From Terriglobia bacterium (lineage in GTDB: Bacteria; Acidobacteriota; Terriglobia; Bryobacterales; Bryobacteraceae): a stretch of 64,000 nt of DNA. Where the stretch lies: assembly GCA_025363475.1 (NCBI GenBank), contig JANYDS010000073.1:1-64000 (forward strand). The letters run 5' to 3'. The notes beneath the pieces are model-generated. The model searched no databases and had not been told where the DNA came from. It saw nothing but the letters and a program-made list of their open reading frames with translations. A program made the translations under genes and the position numbers. Positions 1 through 7,991 of the stretch are shown here, in pieces (the first letter of the stretch is position 1; each line of letters begins with the position of its first letter).

Positions 1-218
1 TTCTCGCTGGCCAGCGAACGTCGCACTACGGTGGCACTGGACTCCCTCGGGCTTCTCACCCGTCGGGAGACCGTGGAACCCGGGTTTCATCACTCCGCAA
101 TTCAGGCAAACCCTGATCACCGGACTCCAGAGAATCAAAAAACATCATGCGTGTTTGAGCACGGGTCGCCCTCCAGCACCCTAATACTCCCGCAGATATG
201 GTGCGATTCAATCCAGCC

Positions 219-263
219 GGTGGCTGGTAAGGCAACCCACTATGGCTTGTCTTGCCAGCCGCC
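219..263. repeat. 17-bp stem hairpin, REP-like
   Basis: Positions 219-235 and 247-263 form a 17-pair stem around an 11-nt loop. All 17 positions pair in plus-strand RNA if three G-U wobbles are allowed; on DNA there are three mismatches. That mismatches fall only where wobble pairing works suggests selection on RNA structure or a mobile palindromic element. No transposase lies beside it. It could be a REP-type or other dispersed intergenic palindrome. Confidence 0.5.
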
Positions 264-340
264 AGCGACGTTACGATTTCCAGAACGCGAAGCCGTCGTG
301 TGTCCAGTGGTGTGTCCAAGTGTGCCCGTCCACATGCGAT

Positions 341-391
341 TGGCTTCGTTTTGCAAAAACACCGAAATCGAACTGGCTTCGTTTTGCAAAA
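341..391 (+). repeat. 18-bp direct repeat, two copies 33 bp apart
   Basis: The 18-mer TGGCTTCGTTTTGCAAAA occurs at 341-358 and again at 374-391. A close relative of its first part also appears near 63293 inside a coding region. Function is unknown; the spacing of 33 bp (about three helical turns) would suit protein binding but may simply reflect a dispersed repeat. Confidence 0.6.
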
Positions 392-433
392 CTTGCCGCA
401 CCCACCGCACAACGATATGATAATCAATCGCTC

Positions 434-438
434 GGAGG
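434..438 (+). promoter_or_regulatory. ribosome binding site (GGAGG)
   Basis: GGAGG sits 11 nt before the ATG at 450. It favours this start over longer in-frame extensions upstream, because the protein then begins directly with a signal peptide. Confidence 0.6.
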
Positions 439-449
439 CCTATTCGCAA

Positions 450-1196
450 ATGCGAGCCGTTCAACTCGGAAACATCTTTCTCACCCTCACCTTCGCCGCA
501 AGCATCATCTCCGCTCAAACCGGACCAGCCGCCGACGGTCAGCGCCTCTATCAGGCCAACTGTAATAACTGCCACGGTCCCAACGGCGACAGCATCACCG
601 GCGTCGACCTCGGCCACGGCAAGTTCCGCCGCGCCTCCACCGATGACGAACTGCGCAACATCATCATCAACGGCATCCCCGGCACCGGCATGCCCCCTGC
701 GTCAATCGCCCCGCCTCAGGCCATGAACATCGTCGCCTACCTGCGGTCGCTCGCGCCTACCACCAGTGCCACGGGTGACGCAGCCCATGGCAAGGCGCTG
801 TTCGCCTCCAAAGGCTGCGCTAGTTGCCATCGCGTTCTCGGCACCGGCTCCCGCACCGGCCCTGACCTCACGGAAATCGGCTCCTACCGCCGTGTCGCCG
901 AACTCGAAACGTCACTCACTGATCCCAGCGCCGAAATCCTTGCCGAAAACCGGACCTTCAAAGCCACCGCGAAAGACGGCTCCACCATCACCGGCCGCGT
1001 CATCAATGAAGATGCCTTCACCCTCGCCATCCTCGACTCCCGCGAGCGGCTCATCTCAGTCGAACGCGCCGACCTGCGCGACCCTTCTTACTCCAAAACC
1101 TCAGCCATGCCGCCCTTCAAAGACCGCCTCACCTCCCAGGAACTGGCCGACCTCGTAACCTACCTCAGCTCTCTCAAAAGGATTGACGCCAAATGA
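450..1196 (+). CDS. secreted diheme c-type cytochrome
   Basis: About 248 residues with an N-terminal signal peptide ending near ISAQ. Two CxxCH haem motifs are visible, CNNCH in the first half and CASCH in the second, so this is a two-domain periplasmic cytochrome c. The C-terminal part after the second haem resembles the haem-binding domain seen in Planctomycetes/Acidobacteria cytochromes (residues like SLTDPSAEI and later GRVINEDAF). The stop overlaps the start of the PQQ dehydrogenase in an ATGA, so the two are translationally coupled. The likely role is electron acceptor for that dehydrogenase. Confidence 0.88.
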   Translation: MRAVQLGNIFLTLTFAASIISAQTGPAADGQRLYQANCNNCHGPNGDSITGVDLGHGKFRRASTDDELRNIIINGIPGTGMPPASIAPPQAMNIVAYLRSLAPTTSATGDAAHGKALFASKGCASCHRVLGTGSRTGPDLTEIGSYRRVAELETSLTDPSAEILAENRTFKATAKDGSTITGRVINEDAFTLAILDSRERLISVERADLRDPSYSKTSAMPPFKDRLTSQELADLVTYLSSLKRIDAK

Positions 1197-2818
1197 AATC
1201 CCGCCTGCTGATTTCCGCTTTCCTCGCCTGCACTGCCCTCTCCGCGCAGGTCACCTTTGACCGCATTCAGAAGTCGGAGCAGGAGCCGCAGAACTGGCTC
1301 ACTTACTCTGGTAACAACCTCGGTCAGCGTTATAGCGCCCTCACTCAGCTCACACCGGCCAACGTCGGCAATCTCGAAATGAAGTGGGCCTTCCAGGCAC
1401 GCTCGCTCGAAAAATTTGAGTCCACGCCCATCGTTGTCGATGGCATGATGTATGTCACGCAGGCCCCGAATGACATCGTCGCTCTCGACGCGGTCACCGG
1501 CAAAACTTTCTGGGTTTATAACTACACACCCTCCACAGACGCCCGCCCCTGTTGCGGACGCGTCAACCGCGGCGTTGCCATCCTCGGCGACACACTCTTC
1601 ATGGCCACCATCGACGCGCACCTGGTTGCCGTGGATACGAAGAACGGACGCCCCGTCTGGAATACGGAAGTCGCCAGCGCCAAAGCCGGCTATGCCATGA
1701 CTCTGGCACCGCTCATCATCAAAGATAAAGTCATCACCGGCGTCGCTGGCGGCGAGTATGGCATCCGCGGTTTCATCGCCGCATATGATGTCAAGACCGG
1801 CAAGGAAGCTTGGCGTTTCTACACCATCCCCGGCCCCGGCGAACCCGGACACGATTCCTGGGCAGGTAACTCCTGGCAGCACGGCGGAGCACCCGTCTGG
1901 CTCACTGGTTCCTATGACGCGTCCACCAACCTGACTTACTGGGGCATTGGCAATCCCGGTCCCGATTACGGCGGCAAGATTCGTGGCGGAGACAACTTAT
2001 ACAGTGATTGTGTCGTAGCCCTTGATGCCGATACCGGCAAACTGAAATGGTACTTCCAGTTCACCCCGCACGACGTTTACGATTACGACGCCGTTCAAGT
2101 CCCGGTGCTCGCTGATATTGACTGGAAAGGCAAGCCCCGCAAAGTCATGATGTGGGGCAACCGCAACGGCTACTTCTATACCCTTGATCGCACCACAGGC
2201 GAGTTCCTCCTTGGCAATCCGTTCTCAACCGTAACCTGGTCCAAAGGCCTTGATGAACGCGGCCGCCCCATGCGGGTGCAGTCAGATAACCCTGTTGCCG
2301 GGGGACCCGTTATCTATCCCGGCCCCATCGGCGCCACCAACTGGTATTCCCCGTCCTTCAGCCCGCGCACCGGCCTGTTCTACATTTCCGCGTGGGACAA
2401 TTACCACGCCAATTTCACCGAAACTCCTTCTGACTTCAAGGAAGGTTCCAATTACATGGGTGGACGCGGAGTCTCATCTATGACCGGAGCGCTGCGTGCC
2501 CCGCAGGTAGTCAGGCAGAAAGAAGAAAACGGCTACGGCACAGTACGCGCCATCGACCCTAAAACCGGACAGAAAGTCTGGGAGTTCAAGATGGCCGACG
2601 TAACTTCAAGCGGCCTGCTGACCACCGCGACAGACCTGCTCTTCACCGGTTCCCGCGAAGGTTATTTCGCCGCACTGGATGCCCGCACCGGCAAGCCCCT
2701 GTGGAAAGTAACCGTAGGTGGAGAAATCGCCATGGGACCCATCACCTACCAGGTCAACGGCAAACAATACGTAGCCTTCTCCGCAGGCAGTTCACTTTTT
2801 AGCTTTGCGCTTAGGTAA
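1193..2818 (+). CDS. PQQ-dependent alcohol dehydrogenase-type quinoprotein
   Basis: 541 residues with a signal peptide (cleavage near LSAQ), forming an eight-bladed propeller of the quinoprotein dehydrogenase family. Visible features: vicinal cysteines C120-C121 that stack on PQQ, repeated tryptophan-docking motifs such as TGKTFWVY and TGKEAWRFY, and metal ligands matching E188, N254 and D297. D299 follows two residues after the catalytic D297 (DYD), the signature of lanthanide-dependent enzymes rather than the calcium types. It oxidises an alcohol or aldehyde in the periplasm and should pass electrons to the coupled cytochrome at 450-1196. The substrate cannot be read from sequence. Its 3' end overlaps the convergent transglycosylase gene by 27 bp. 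Confidence 0.9.
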   Translation: MKSRLLISAFLACTALSAQVTFDRIQKSEQEPQNWLTYSGNNLGQRYSALTQLTPANVGNLEMKWAFQARSLEKFESTPIVVDGMMYVTQAPNDIVALDAVTGKTFWVYNYTPSTDARPCCGRVNRGVAILGDTLFMATIDAHLVAVDTKNGRPVWNTEVASAKAGYAMTLAPLIIKDKVITGVAGGEYGIRGFIAAYDVKTGKEAWRFYTIPGPGEPGHDSWAGNSWQHGGAPVWLTGSYDASTNLTYWGIGNPGPDYGGKIRGGDNLYSDCVVALDADTGKLKWYFQFTPHDVYDYDAVQVPVLADIDWKGKPRKVMMWGNRNGYFYTLDRTTGEFLLGNPFSTVTWSKGLDERGRPMRVQSDNPVAGGPVIYPGPIGATNWYSPSFSPRTGLFYISAWDNYHANFTETPSDFKEGSNYMGGRGVSSMTGALRAPQVVRQKEENGYGTVRAIDPKTGQKVWEFKMADVTSSGLLTTATDLLFTGSREGYFAALDARTGKPLWKVTVGGEIAMGPITYQVNGKQYVAFSAGSSLFSFALR

Positions 2819-4960
2819 AGGAGGGCGGGTCCCCAGGCGGGTCCCCCGACCCGCAGCTGGTGCCCTCGCCGGCACCTTGGGCTGAACAACAGGCAGAAGA
2901 GGCTTACCAGCATAGATCTCTTTATAGAGATCCGCATTGCGAAGCACAGCCTGCACATACTCACGAGTCTCATTGAAAGGGATACTCTCAACAAACTCAG
3001 CGGGCTCGCGGTAAGTGCCCCACGTATTCCATTCCTTAACCCGGGTCGGCCCGGCATTATAAGCCGCCAGAGTCTTATACCAGTCGCCGCTCCAGACATC
3101 CAGCTGCCCGCGCAAATATTGTGTCCCCAGCTTGATGTTCAATGCAGGCTGAAACAACATATTCGTCGGCATGGCCTTAATCCCAATCTGCCGCGCCAGT
3201 TGCTTGCCGGTGGGAGGCACCAGTTGCATCAGCCCATAAGCATTTGCATGTGACTTAGCCACCGGATTAAACTCCGATTCCTGCCGGATCAGCCCGGCCA
3301 CAAAGTAAGGGTCAAGATCCCGCTCATGCGCACTGCTAAACAAGTCATCCTTGTAAGGCAGCGGAAACAACATCTGCCAGAATTTGGGCGAAGCCGCCTC
3401 AGTCGGCAAAGAAAGATAATCCGAACCAAAACTCTTCATCGCACGCAAAGCCTTAAACGGTGTCGGGGCCGTCGCCGCCAGATCCATCCCCAGCAACTGC
3501 GCCTGCTCGCCTTCATTCCTCGCACCAAACCGGAATTCAGCCTCAGCCATATCGCCCAGTCCGGCCAGTTGCAGCAAATGTCCGCGCTCGATTCGAACAC
3601 GCGTCGCCACATTCGCCTCAGTCGCCGTAAAGTCCTTGTGAACGGTCCAGTTGATTTGCGACAGCCACTGCTTCACCGCCAAATCACCCGCCACAGCTGC
3701 CAGTTTCGCGTCTTTGAGCCGTTCGCGCGCCAGCACTCCGTAGAAAAAATGCGGATACTGCGTGCTCACCCGGTCATAGTAAGCGCGCGCCACCGTCGGT
3801 TTGTTGTCACTCTCTGCCAGCCGCCCCAGAAAATAGAGTGCCGTGCTCGCATTCGAATCGGCAGGGTACCGCTCTACCTGTTCCCGCATCAGCGTCACGG
3901 TCTCTGAGCGCTCGGCCAGATAAGCATCCCACGCAACCCGCCAGTGACCCAAAGCCGTCGTGCTGCTGGGCGGAAATCCATCCGCCATTGCGCGGTAGAG
4001 AGGCGTATACTGCTCGCGCTGATTCTTCACCAGATACCGGTTGCCCGCCGCCCCCAGCGCCTTCAGCAACCACGGCGATTTCGGATAATGCGCTTCCAGA
4101 TCCTTCACCGCCTCCATCATGGTGGAATCGTCGCTGGTCTTGCGTGCCGCTTCCGTCAGATAGTACAGGCGTTTGGCATCGGCTTCCGAGGGAGAAATCC
4201 GCAAGACCTTGAGATACTTCTGCGCCGTGAAGGCGTCACCGCCCAGGAAATCAGCCGCGCCAATACCTGCCTTCGCATCGTCTCGATCCAGCCCGGTCAG
4301 CGATTGCGCCAGCACTTCATATTCTTCCCGCGCCTTCTTATACTGCCGCGCATCCAGCCACTTTTCACACCGCTCCAGCTGCTGCTTCGGAGGAGCCTGC
4401 GGAAATGAAGTCCCGAGCACCGCCCGCAGTCGTTCCATCCCCAACCAGGCCTGCGCCGCCATTTCAGTATTGGGGAAACCGTAATAGACCCTCTGATACG
4501 TCACCGCCGATTGCGGCTTCTCGCCCAGCGCCTCATAAGCCATGGCCAGCGCGAAATCACCATCCGGCTGCGGCAACAGACGATAGTCACTAGTCAGAAT
4601 TTCCAGAGCTTTCGCCGAAGCCGGTGGCTCCTTCTTGTCGAGCAAAACCCGCCCGTGCACCAGACTGATCTTCCCCGCCAGCGGTGAAGACGTAACCGGA
4701 GCTTCACGGTAAGCCGCCAGGACAGTGAGCGCCCCGTCGAAATCCCCCGTCAACTGCTGCGACGCTGCCAGATAATAGACGAAATAGTCAGAGATCTTTT
4801 CAATCCGACCCACGCCCTTCAGCGACTGTACTGCCCCGTTGAAATCCCGCGAATTATAGGCGGCAATTCCCCGCCCCAGCCGATTGAGCGCCTCATTGAC
4901 TGGCACTGGCTCAGCCGCAAGGGTTGAAGCCGCGAGACAAAATACGGCCCAGCGCCTCAT
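2792..4960 (-). CDS. slt: soluble lytic murein transglycosylase (Slt-type)
   Basis: About 722 residues: signal peptide, a long alpha-helical TPR-like superhelix (roughly residues 25-540), then a C-terminal SLT lysozyme-like domain. The catalytic glutamate lies in RQESEFNP, followed by the family motifs AYGLMQLVP, the NIKLGTQYL block and LAAYNAGP. It cleaves peptidoglycan to anhydro-muropeptides in the periplasm. An in-frame TTG at 4966 is an alternative start, but the ATG at 4960 puts the signal peptide at the N-terminus. It follows the gene at 4963-5835 with essentially no gap. A proline- and basic-rich tail (PARAPAAGRG, KRKAKK) closes the protein. Confidence 0.9.
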   Translation of the reverse strand: MRRWAVFCLAASTLAAEPVPVNEALNRLGRGIAAYNSRDFNGAVQSLKGVGRIEKISDYFVYYLAASQQLTGDFDGALTVLAAYREAPVTSSPLAGKISLVHGRVLLDKKEPPASAKALEILTSDYRLLPQPDGDFALAMAYEALGEKPQSAVTYQRVYYGFPNTEMAAQAWLGMERLRAVLGTSFPQAPPKQQLERCEKWLDARQYKKAREEYEVLAQSLTGLDRDDAKAGIGAADFLGGDAFTAQKYLKVLRISPSEADAKRLYYLTEAARKTSDDSTMMEAVKDLEAHYPKSPWLLKALGAAGNRYLVKNQREQYTPLYRAMADGFPPSSTTALGHWRVAWDAYLAERSETVTLMREQVERYPADSNASTALYFLGRLAESDNKPTVARAYYDRVSTQYPHFFYGVLARERLKDAKLAAVAGDLAVKQWLSQINWTVHKDFTATEANVATRVRIERGHLLQLAGLGDMAEAEFRFGARNEGEQAQLLGMDLAATAPTPFKALRAMKSFGSDYLSLPTEAASPKFWQMLFPLPYKDDLFSSAHERDLDPYFVAGLIRQESEFNPVAKSHANAYGLMQLVPPTGKQLARQIGIKAMPTNMLFQPALNIKLGTQYLRGQLDVWSGDWYKTLAAYNAGPTRVKEWNTWGTYREPAEFVESIPFNETREYVQAVLRNADLYKEIYAGKPLLPVVQPKVPARAPAAGRGTRLGTRPPLPKRKAKK

Positions 4961-4962
4961 TC

Positions 4963-5835
4963 TCAAACCATTGGCCCCGGATAGCTGGCGCCCAGTAAAA
5001 CATCTTCATCGTTCACCAGACTGCGCAGAATTTCCAGATGCAGGTAATCCACCATCGTCGGCGATTGTGAAAGATAGGTCTGCAGAAACTGCTGCCGCGC
5101 CACGTCGATATGGGGCTTCAGCGCCAAATACACATCGCAATCCTCAGTGCCTTTGCGCAAAGCCTCTTCCTGATAGATACGCCACTCGGCCACCCGCACG
5201 CGCGCCATCCGCTGCGCCTGCAAGTGTAGTTTCTGGTCCGCCGCACTCAGAGCATCCCAGGCATGGTTCTCCGTGGCAGTCTTAACCGCAGGCTCAACTT
5301 TCGCCACCGGTTGCAGAGCCTCAAGGCGCATCGCCGCTGCTTCACACAGCAATTCAATGTGGGCCGCTTTGACGCTGCCGGCCGCCACCACCATCGCGAC
5401 CACAGCCTCGCGGACCACTACGGGAACCAGGTACGCCTTATCATCCACATCGCTGTCTTCGCTGCGCAACGCATTCGCCAGGACTCGCGAAAGTTGACCA
5501 TCAGACACCAGGGTGACAATCAAATCGCGGCTTTCCACTGCCGAAACAATGGCTGGTGCCTGATTCAATTCAAATGCTCCCCCAGCGAACCGCGCCACCG
5601 GCTGGCGATTGTTTTCAAAGGTCAGCAACAGGGTTTGCTCCGCGCACGGGGCACAGGTCTCATTGAGCAACTGCAGCACCTGGCCGTCACTTGTCGCCTG
5701 ACGAAAACGGCGCACCGTTTGATTCAAAGACTCCGCATGGGAGCGCCGCAGCGCTGCCAGTTCCGAATCGAGAACCGCCGCCAGTTCATCCGCCATCGCG
5801 GCCTGATGCTTCCCCACTACCTCACGCCATTGCAT
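4963..5835 (-). CDS. hypothetical protein, possible GAF-like fold
   Basis: I do not recognise this 290-residue protein. A helical N-terminus (about 1-60) leads to a section with CAPCAEQTLLLTF and alternating hydrophobic strands ending in AAMRLEAL, which in outline resembles a GAF domain; this is a weak inference. The rest is helical and charged (LHLQAQRMARVRVAEW). There is no signal peptide or membrane segment. The start at 5835 is chosen because GGGAG lies five bases before it; an ATG 24 bases upstream lacks a site. The stop touches the start of the lytic transglycosylase, so they are probably co-transcribed. Confidence 0.6.
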   Translation of the reverse strand: MQWREVVGKHQAAMADELAAVLDSELAALRRSHAESLNQTVRRFRQATSDGQVLQLLNETCAPCAEQTLLLTFENNRQPVARFAGGAFELNQAPAIVSAVESRDLIVTLVSDGQLSRVLANALRSEDSDVDDKAYLVPVVVREAVVAMVVAAGSVKAAHIELLCEAAAMRLEALQPVAKVEPAVKTATENHAWDALSAADQKLHLQAQRMARVRVAEWRIYQEEALRKGTEDCDVYLALKPHIDVARQQFLQTYLSQSPTMVDYLHLEILRSLVNDEDVLLGASYPGPMV

Positions 5836-5847
5836 GCTGTCTCCCAT

Positions 5848-5873
5848 GTTACGGCACACGGTTACGGCACACG
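5848..5873. repeat. 13-bp perfect tandem repeat
   Basis: GTTACGGCACACG occurs twice in a row at 5848-5860 and 5861-5873, just upstream of the minus-strand gene starting at 5835 and between two divergent genes. It could be an operator pair or a slippage product. Confidence 0.7.
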
Positions 5874-6038
5874 GTCCAGTACCGGGTTTCCGCTGAAAAG
5901 GAAACGCCGCGAAGTTTTACAGCATCCTTAAATACAGCACGATCTATCGTTGACGCCGGGTCCTGCCGATATTCAAACAGAAGGCGCGCAACATGATTGG
6001 CAGAACGCGTGCTCTTCGTAACAACAGGGGGAAGCGAA

Positions 6039-7226
6039 ATGGTTCGTTTGGGCAAAAGACTGGATCCGTCGCAGACGGGACATGACGCGGCAAAACTCCA
6101 CGGAGATTTGCAAAAACTCATCGTGGGTCAGGATGAAGCAGTTAACCAGATCGTCAACATTTATCAGACCTACCTCGCGGGTTTAACCGGAACCGGGCGT
6201 CCCATTGGGAACTTCCTTTTTCTGGGTCCCACGGGAACCGGCAAAACAAGAATAGTGGAAGCAGCGGCGGAATCTCTGCTGGGCGACAGTCGGGCCGTGG
6301 TCAAAATAGATTGCGCAGAGTTCCAGCACAGTCACGAAATCGCTAAACTGATCGGTTCGCCTCCCGGCTATTTGGGACACCGCGAAACCCATCCTCTGCT
6401 GAGTCAGGAAGTGCTCGGCCAGTATCATACGGACCAAATGAAGATGAGCTTCGTGCTTTTCGATGAAATTGAAAAGGCAAGCGATGCCCTGTGGAATCTT
6501 TTACTCGGAGTGCTCGATAAGGCAACGCTGACTCTTGGTGACAACCGGAGAGTTGATTTCTCCCGGACCATGATCTTCATGACCAGCAACCTGGGAGCGG
6601 CTGAGATGGGTTCCATGTTACGTCCCGGGCTTGGTTTCGCAAACTCTGAAGTGGTGCGGAAACAGGCTGCAGGCGAAGATGCGGACGAACTCAATCAGAA
6701 ACTGAACCGGGCAGGAATAGAAGCGGCGCGCCGCAAATTCACACCCGAGTTCATGAACCGCATCGACAAAGTGGTGGTGTTCCGCACACTTGGCGGCAGC
6801 GAACTCGAAAAAATCCTTACGCTGGAACTCAACTTGCTTCAACAGAGGGTTTTCCAGTCATCCCAAACCACACCCTTCGTCTTCCAGGTGGCGACTGCCG
6901 CACGTGAATTTCTCCTCCGTGAAGGCACGGACATTAAGTACGGTGCACGCCACTTAAAGCGCGCCATCGAACGTTCTCTGGTGCATCCGCTCTCGAACCT
7001 GATTGCCTCTGACCAGGTGCGCGGCGGTGACCTGATCCGCATCGATTACGACGCTGGGGCTAACTGTCTGTCATTCACCAGGGAAGCGGAGAACATGCCC
7101 GCCTATACGATGGTGCAGATGATGGAGGCTACACCGAACTCGCGCACCGCCGCCGCTTCCACCGGATTGGGCAGTGACTACGAAAGGCAAAAGGTAGCCA
7201 GCGCGCGCGGCAGCCGAACCCGCTAA
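6039..7226 (+). CDS. AAA+ ATPase, single-module Clp/ClpB-like
   Basis: 395 residues from the ATG at 6039, which follows a purine-rich stretch; a TTG 42 bases upstream is possible. Residues 63-70 (GPTGTGKT) are Walker A and VLFDEI (about 139-144) is Walker B; PGYLGH resembles the pore-loop motif of ClpA/B second modules. The C-terminal part (ARHLKRAIER) matches the D2-small domain with sensor-2 arginine. Unlike ClpB/ClpC it has only one AAA module and no N domain or M domain. It may be an unfoldase or remodelling factor with an unknown partner. The tail (residues ~350-395) is unlike the family and probably disordered. Confidence 0.82.
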   Translation: MVRLGKRLDPSQTGHDAAKLHGDLQKLIVGQDEAVNQIVNIYQTYLAGLTGTGRPIGNFLFLGPTGTGKTRIVEAAAESLLGDSRAVVKIDCAEFQHSHEIAKLIGSPPGYLGHRETHPLLSQEVLGQYHTDQMKMSFVLFDEIEKASDALWNLLLGVLDKATLTLGDNRRVDFSRTMIFMTSNLGAAEMGSMLRPGLGFANSEVVRKQAAGEDADELNQKLNRAGIEAARRKFTPEFMNRIDKVVVFRTLGGSELEKILTLELNLLQQRVFQSSQTTPFVFQVATAAREFLLREGTDIKYGARHLKRAIERSLVHPLSNLIASDQVRGGDLIRIDYDAGANCLSFTREAENMPAYTMVQMMEATPNSRTAAASTGLGSDYERQKVASARGSRTR

Positions 7227-7250
7227 GCACCGGGTATATATTGGGTGCCT

Positions 7251-7976
7251 ATGGGCATCATCAAATTCGCTGCGACTGCAGTCGCAGTGGCCGGACTTTT
7301 CTCAAGCGGGCTGGCAGCCCAGCGCATCGACCAGATTGATCCGCAGTATCCTCACGCTTATCCGCGCGAGGGCGTGAAGCAACTGTTCGATAACGACCGG
7401 GTGACGATTTGGGAAGTCCACTGGCTGAAGAACGTCCCGCAGCCCATCCACCGCCACCTGTATGACATGGCGGGGGTTTACCTGCGGTATGGCTTCATCA
7501 ATGTCACGACGCCTGAAGGCAAGGTGAACCCTTCAAACATGTTTGAGGTCCCCCGCCCCTACTACCAGCCGCGCGCCATCACGCATAAAGAAGAGGCCGC
7601 GGGCGGCCCAAACGATCCGGAACGCATGGCCATCATGGTTGATTTGAAAGAAGAACTTTCAGGCCCTGAGGGCGTGGTGATGGGGCTCACTGCGGCCTTT
7701 CCCCGCGAGGGTGCCAAAATCGTGCTCGACAATCCGCGCGTTCGCATGTCCGACTTCACGTGGGCTCCGAACAAACCCATCGAAATGCACGTTCACGCCA
7801 AAGACGCAGTGGAAGTGTTCGTGACCGGGGGTACGATCAAACGCACCCGGCCAGACGACACGGCAGAAACCGTTACCTACAAAGCGGGCGACGCCCACTA
7901 CATCAAACAGCACACCGTGGATACCGAAGAAGCAGTGAACAGCTCACCACGCATTATTACGATTGAACTGAAATAG
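7251..7976 (+). CDS. secreted double-cupin protein
   Basis: 241 residues with a signal peptide ending near GLAAQ. Two related halves each hold a DN-RV strand followed by a histidine motif: QPIHRH in the first and IEMHVH in the second, as in bicupins where paired histidines bind a metal. The reaction is not evident. It stands alone, 24 bp after the AAA ATPase gene, and is convergent with the patatin gene 15 bp downstream. Confidence 0.72.
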   Translation: MGIIKFAATAVAVAGLFSSGLAAQRIDQIDPQYPHAYPREGVKQLFDNDRVTIWEVHWLKNVPQPIHRHLYDMAGVYLRYGFINVTTPEGKVNPSNMFEVPRPYYQPRAITHKEEAAGGPNDPERMAIMVDLKEELSGPEGVVMGLTAAFPREGAKIVLDNPRVRMSDFTWAPNKPIEMHVHAKDAVEVFVTGGTIKRTRPDDTAETVTYKAGDAHYIKQHTVDTEEAVNSSPRIITIELK

Positions 7977-7991
7977 AAGTACGGCCCGACG

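Larger units (their letters stand above)
1..449. other. gene-free stretch with hairpins and a direct repeat
   Basis: I see no convincing gene here; the open frames on both strands lack recognisable domains and look random. The stretch holds a 14-bp palindrome at 4-17, a GC-rich stem-loop at about 42-69, a long hairpin at 219-263 and an 18-bp direct repeat at 341-391. It ends in the ribosome binding site of the cytochrome gene at 450. This is the look of intergenic repeat DNA rather than a decayed gene. Confidence 0.6.

Noticed and set aside
31-420. Frames on both strands upstream of the cytochrome gene
   Set aside because: Caused by repeats and hairpins; no protein family recognised.
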